Part shown: one piece after another, positions 6,487 to 8,921 of the stretch
How the letters are laid out: each line of letters begins with the position of its first letter
Position numbering within the stretch: position 1 is the first letter of the stretch
NCBI GenBank assembly: GCA_038234045.1
Contig: JBBSUX010000146.1
Coordinates: 1 to 8,921 of the forward strand
DNA: 8,921 bases
Source: JBBSUX01 sp038234045
Lineage (GTDB): Bacteria > Pseudomonadota > Gammaproteobacteria > Burkholderiales > Burkholderiaceae_C
Reading direction: 5' to 3'
The notes under the pieces: generated by a model
What the model was told of the DNA's origin: nothing
Databases searched by the model: none
What the model saw: only the letters and a program-made list of their open reading frames with translations
Translations under genes and position numbers: made by a program

Positions 6487-7350
6487 TTGAAACACATCGT
6501 TTGCCTCGCGACAGCTTTCGCTGCGCTACCCCCCTTGCTTGCCGCGGCGCAGGGGGCGCCGGTCGGCAAAAACGCTTACACGCTCTTTAATCCGACGCCG
6601 TCCGACCAGCTGCGTGAAATGGCCACCGATCGCCCCAATGCGACAAATTCGCCAACTACAGTCGATGCGGGCCACCTCCAAATCGAAGGTGGGTTTATCG
6701 ATTACGAGCGAATCCGCACGCCGCTCAGCCGCAGCAGCGCATACAGCTATGGCGACGTTAATCTTCGTCTTGGCGTACTCAACAACATCGAACTCAACCT
6801 GATTGTGCCGCCACACATCGTTGTGAAAAATAACGAACTCATGGCCGGTACGGGAAGTAGCGCTCAGGGATTCGGAGACATCACAGTCGGCGGCAAGATC
6901 AATTTCTGGGGGAATGAAGGATCTGACCAAGTCTGGGCCACCGCGCTAGGTCTGCAGTCGCAGATCAAGTTACCCACAGCGAAAAGTTCGCTGAGCAACG
7001 GATACACAGAGGCGAGCGCTTCACTACCCTTCTCCATGAATCTTCCGAGCGGCTTCGGCTTGAGTGTCCAGCCCTCGATGCTCAGGATTCGCACCAGCGA
7101 TAACCTTCGATACGCAACTGGCTATGAGGGCGCCGTCGCGATTGATCATGACATCGGCCCACTGAATGCCTATGCGGAATATGTCATCGACCACACCACC
7201 GAAGGAGGGCAGCGCGATCAAAAGACTCTCAATGTCGGCGTGACCGCGACCATCTCCCCTAACGTCGTGCTCGACACGGGCTTGGCGTTTGGTTTGAATA
7301 GCGGAGTTAACGACTTCCGAATTCAGATTGGCGCGAGCGTTCGTTTCTGA
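6487..7350 (+). CDS. outer-membrane beta-barrel, MetA-pathway/'transporter' type
   Basis: From the TTG at 6487 the product has 287 residues. It begins with a normal signal peptide (MKHIVCLATAFAALPPLLAA, cleaved near AAAQGA). The mature part shows alternating amphipathic strands separated by turns. It opens with ATDRPNATNSPTTVDAGHLQ, followed by EGGFIDYERI, YSYGDVNLRLGVLNNIELNL, GFGDITVGGKINFW and VGVTATISPNVVLDTGLAFG, and it ends QIGASVRF with a terminal phenylalanine, the outer-membrane assembly signal. The 'TDRP...T.DAG..Q.E' opening and 'R.GV..N.E' pattern fit the barrel family often labelled MetA-pathway of phenol degradation. Members are usually annotated as putative channels and are poorly characterised. 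The start is uncertain: no candidate (6319 GTG, 6334 ATG, 6439 GTG, 6487 TTG) has a convincing ribosome binding site, and 6487 is chosen from the signal peptide alone. It is divergent from the creatininase-like gene. The solute is unknown. Confidence 0.82.
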   Translation: MKHIVCLATAFAALPPLLAAAQGAPVGKNAYTLFNPTPSDQLREMATDRPNATNSPTTVDAGHLQIEGGFIDYERIRTPLSRSSAYSYGDVNLRLGVLNNIELNLIVPPHIVVKNNELMAGTGSSAQGFGDITVGGKINFWGNEGSDQVWATALGLQSQIKLPTAKSSLSNGYTEASASLPFSMNLPSGFGLSVQPSMLRIRTSDNLRYATGYEGAVAIDHDIGPLNAYAEYVIDHTTEGGQRDQKTLNVGVTATISPNVVLDTGLAFGLNSGVNDFRIQIGASVRF

Positions 7351-7417
7351 GTAGTCCGCGCTCGAACCCGGGAACGGGTGAAGCCGCCGCGTAGAGGAGC
7401 AGGCGCAAATTGTGGAA

Positions 7418-7450
7418 GCGCCCCAGGACCCGAAAAGGGCGCTGGGGCGC
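7418..7450 (-). terminator. hairpin downstream of the tRNA-Phe 3' end
   Basis: GCGCCCCAG (7418-7426) pairs perfectly with CTGGGGCGC (7442-7450). Inside this stem CCC/GGG can also pair around GAAAA, separated by a small internal loop. It starts eight bases beyond the tRNA CCA end on the minus strand, where a tRNA terminator would be expected. The following bases (TTCCACAATTT) are only weakly T-rich. It is also about 67 bases after the barrel gene stop, but no T-run follows on the plus strand. Confidence 0.4.
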
Positions 7451-7458
7451 ATGAACAC

Positions 7459-7507
7459 TGGTGGCCTGGGGCGGAATCGAACCACCGACACAAGGATTTT
7501 CAATCCT
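7459..7507 (-). other. tRNA-Phe 3' half: attachment site of an integrated element
   Basis: On the minus strand this reads as the 3' half of tRNA-Phe. It runs from the anticodon stem and loop (GGATTGAAAATCC, anticodon GAA) through the variable loop and a T arm (GGTGG-TTCGATT-CCGCC) to the acceptor strand CCAGGCC, discriminator A and CCA. The 5' half is absent: beyond 7507 comes AT-rich unrelated sequence, and no D arm or GGCCTGG acceptor strand follows. Such a fragment, facing a tyrosine integrase, is what remains at one junction after site-specific integration into a tRNA gene. The complete tRNA is expected at the other end of the element. The tRNA identity is secure; the att role is inference from the context. 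Confidence 0.88.
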
Positions 7508-7528
7508 AATTTTTTAGTATTTGCGCCC

Positions 7529-7615
7529 GTTGATTGTCATCGGTAGAATCAATCAAAATCAACAAGTTACCTTACTTCAACTGGAAGGAAGCACAGCTCG
7601 AGTGTTGATTGACAT
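7529..7615. repeat. GTTGATTG repeats between att site and integrase gene
   Basis: GTTGATTGTCAT (7529-7540) recurs as GTTGATTGACAT (7604-7615), with 11 of 12 bases identical. The inverse AATCAAC lies at 7557-7563 within an A/T-rich stretch (7548-7563). Their place between the att core and the integrase gene suits integrase or excisionase binding sites, but no binding is shown by the sequence alone. Confidence 0.45.
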
Positions 7616-7635
7616 ACGGCAGTTTTCGTCGAATC

Positions 7636-7661
7636 TGCCTACAGATTGCCTACAGATTGCC
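7636..7661. repeat. tandem 11-bp direct repeat just before the integrase
   Basis: TGCCTACAGAT occurs twice in perfect tandem (7636-7646, 7647-7657), followed by a partial third copy TGCC (7658-7661), ending ten bases before the integrase ATG. From memory, TGCCTACA-like direct repeats are frequent upstream of integrase genes of tRNA-targeting elements. They may be arm-type sites or autoregulatory sites for the integrase. Confidence 0.6.
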
Positions 7662-7671
7662 CAGGGGCGCC

Positions 7672-8921
7672 ATGAACAAGCAACAAAACCGCGTGCGGTT
7701 GACCGCTGGCCGGGTTGACGCCTTCACCTGCCCGGCAGACAAGTCGCAGGCGTTTCTATGGGATACGGAAGCACCAGCGCTGGCGCTGCGCGTGACGCCA
7801 ACAGGCCGCAAAACATACGTGTTCGAGTCGCGCCTTAGGGGTGCCACCCTGCGCGTGAACATCGGGACCGCTGCCGATTGGCCGATTGAAAAGGCCCGGA
7901 GCGAGGCCCAGCGCCTGAAAGTGTTGGTCGATAGTGGCACCGACCCTCGCGAACTAGAGCGCCAGCAACAAGCCGACAAGGCCGCGACAAAGGCCGCTGC
8001 TGCTGCCCATGCCGTTACCGTGGGCGAAGCATGGGAGCGTTACTTAAAAGCCCGCCGTCCCTTTTGGGGTGAGCTGAACTACCGCGACCATTTGAAGATG
8101 GGGCAAGCTGGCGGCGTACAACGGGAGCGCCTGCCGGGCGTAAAGACGAAGCCGGGCCCGCTTGCCTGCTTTATGCCGCTGCGCCTGGCAGACCTCGACG
8201 CCCCCGCCATCGAAGCATGGGCTGCGCGCGAAGCCAAGGACAGGCCCGCGCGTGTACGTCTGTCGCTGCGCCTGCTGAAGGCGTTTCTCCGCTGGACAGC
8301 CAGCGAACCCGACTTGAAGGGCAAAGCCGACCCGACCGCAGCCAGCGCAAAGAAGGTGCGAGAGGTGGCCGGCCGCGCAAAGACAAAGAACGACTACCTA
8401 CAGCGCGAGCAATTACCCGCATGGTTTACCGCCGTGCGCCAGATACAGAACCCGGTCATATCGGCTTACCTGCAATGCCTGCTGCTGACTGGTGCACGCC
8501 GCGAGGAACTTGCCACGCTGCGCTGGGAGGATGTCAATTTTCAGTGGCGTGGCCTTACCCTGAACGACAAGATAGAGGACGTGCGCGCCGTGCCGCTGAC
8601 GCCGTATGTCTCCCACCTGTTGCAGTCCCTGCCCCGACGCAATGAATGGGTGTTTTCAAGCCCCACAAGCGCCAGTGGCCACCTGATAGAGCCGAGCATT
8701 GCCCACCGTCAAGCCTGCGCCGCTGCCGGGCTGGAATTGACCTTGCACGGGCTGCGCCGCTCCTTTGCGAGTCTTTGCGAATGGCTGGACATTCCGGGCG
8801 GAATCAGTGCACAGATTCAAGGCCATGCACCGCAAGGCGTGCGAGAGCAAAACTACATCCGCCGCCCGCTCGACTTGCTGCGCGTGCACCACGAAAAGAT
8901 AGAGGCGTGGATGCTGGAACA
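7672..8921 (+). CDS. int: tyrosine-recombinase integrase (3' end outside window)
   Basis: The frame opens at ATG 7672 and runs off the right edge after 416 residues without a stop. Integrases of this kind catalyse insertion and excision of genomic islands and prophages. The N-terminal 100 residues (RLTAGRVDAFTCPADKSQAF, LALRVTPTGRKTYVFESRL) fit the arm-site DNA-binding domain found in P4-like integrases. A core-binding segment follows from about residue 120 (VTVGEAWERYLKARRPF). The catalytic domain has Arg276 (LLLTGARREELATLRW), a probable beta-hairpin Lys300, the HxxR pair His359/Arg362 (LHGLRRSF), His385 (IQGHAPQG) and the nucleophile Tyr395 (REQNYIRRPL). All are in the expected order, so the enzyme looks intact. 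Only a short C-terminal piece should be missing. The start has a modest GGGG a few bases upstream. It lies 164 bases from the tRNA-Phe fragment, which identifies the probable target. Confidence 0.95.
   Translation, partial: MNKQQNRVRLTAGRVDAFTCPADKSQAFLWDTEAPALALRVTPTGRKTYVFESRLRGATLRVNIGTAADWPIEKARSEAQRLKVLVDSGTDPRELERQQQADKAATKAAAAAHAVTVGEAWERYLKARRPFWGELNYRDHLKMGQAGGVQRERLPGVKTKPGPLACFMPLRLADLDAPAIEAWAAREAKDRPARVRLSLRLLKAFLRWTASEPDLKGKADPTAASAKKVREVAGRAKTKNDYLQREQLPAWFTAVRQIQNPVISAYLQCLLLTGARREELATLRWEDVNFQWRGLTLNDKIEDVRAVPLTPYVSHLLQSLPRRNEWVFSSPTSASGHLIEPSIAHRQACAAAGLELTLHGLRRSFASLCEWLDIPGGISAQIQGHAPQGVREQNYIRRPLDLLRVHHEKIEAWMLE

Noticed and set aside
7362..7379. Dyad ACCCG-GGAA-CGGGT as terminator of the barrel gene
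   Set aside because: Five-base stem without a following T-run; too weak to call.
7459..7535. Complete functional tRNA-Phe gene
   Set aside because: The sequence beyond 7507 lacks the D arm and the 5' acceptor strand needed to pair with CCAGGCC, so only the 3' half is present.
7609..7636. Perfect TTGACA as a -35 box for the integrase gene
   Set aside because: No acceptable -10 box at 16-18 bases; the nearest candidate, TCGAAT, is only 14 bases away. The TTGACA also lies inside a repeat copy.
7521..7718. Small open frame (65 codons) between the tRNA fragment and the integrase
   Set aside because: It runs through the repeat region and into the integrase start in another frame, with no ribosome binding site and no recognisable product. 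A GGAAGGAAG further inside is not followed by a well-spaced start giving a credible protein.
1..8921. CRISPR arrays, insertion sequences or rRNA genes
   Set aside because: No regularly spaced repeats, transposase-like frames with flanking inverted repeats, or rRNA-like sequence were seen.

Overview
The window is G+C-rich bacterial DNA, most likely from a beta-proteobacterium (Burkholderiales, probably Comamonadaceae). This rests on the Rep-type helicase, the long beta-proteobacterial form of outer-membrane phospholipase A, the many exported proteins, and an AT-rich near-palindromic element at about 1091-1165 that resembles dispersed repeats I recall from Comamonadaceae. The taxonomic call is inference from sequence style; no database was searched.

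Layout. Positions 3-1082 (+) hold the C-terminal part of the ATP-dependent helicase Rep. Its stop overlaps the start of a small exported protein of unknown function (1079-1663, +). That gene overlaps out of frame with pldA, an outer-membrane phospholipase A1 with intact catalytic residues (about 1528-3072, +). A strong intrinsic terminator (3106-3141) closes this group. An unrecognised 129-residue protein with a clear ribosome binding site follows (3401-3790, +). It converges on a minus-strand pair: an exported creatininase-family protein (6139-5231) and, downstream, an exported YVTN-type beta-propeller protein (5082-3832). Divergent from the pair is an outer-membrane barrel of the MetA-pathway/'transporter' type (about 6487-7350, +). 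These three exported proteins may form one envelope module of unknown function.

The chromosome-like part appears to end at 7459-7507, where only the 3' half of a tRNA-Phe gene (minus strand, anticodon GAA) is present. Beyond it come short repeats and a tyrosine-recombinase integrase (7672 to the window end, +) with all expected catalytic residues in the visible part. This is the classic arrangement of an integrated island or prophage boundary. The left flank would be host chromosome, and the element would extend rightward out of the window. The intact tRNA-Phe would be expected at its far end.

The most notable points are the integration boundary, the three-gene exported module with an altered creatininase metal site, and a repeat-like element that seems to encode the signal peptide of the small exported protein. 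The extensive out-of-frame overlap between that gene and pldA is also worth checking.
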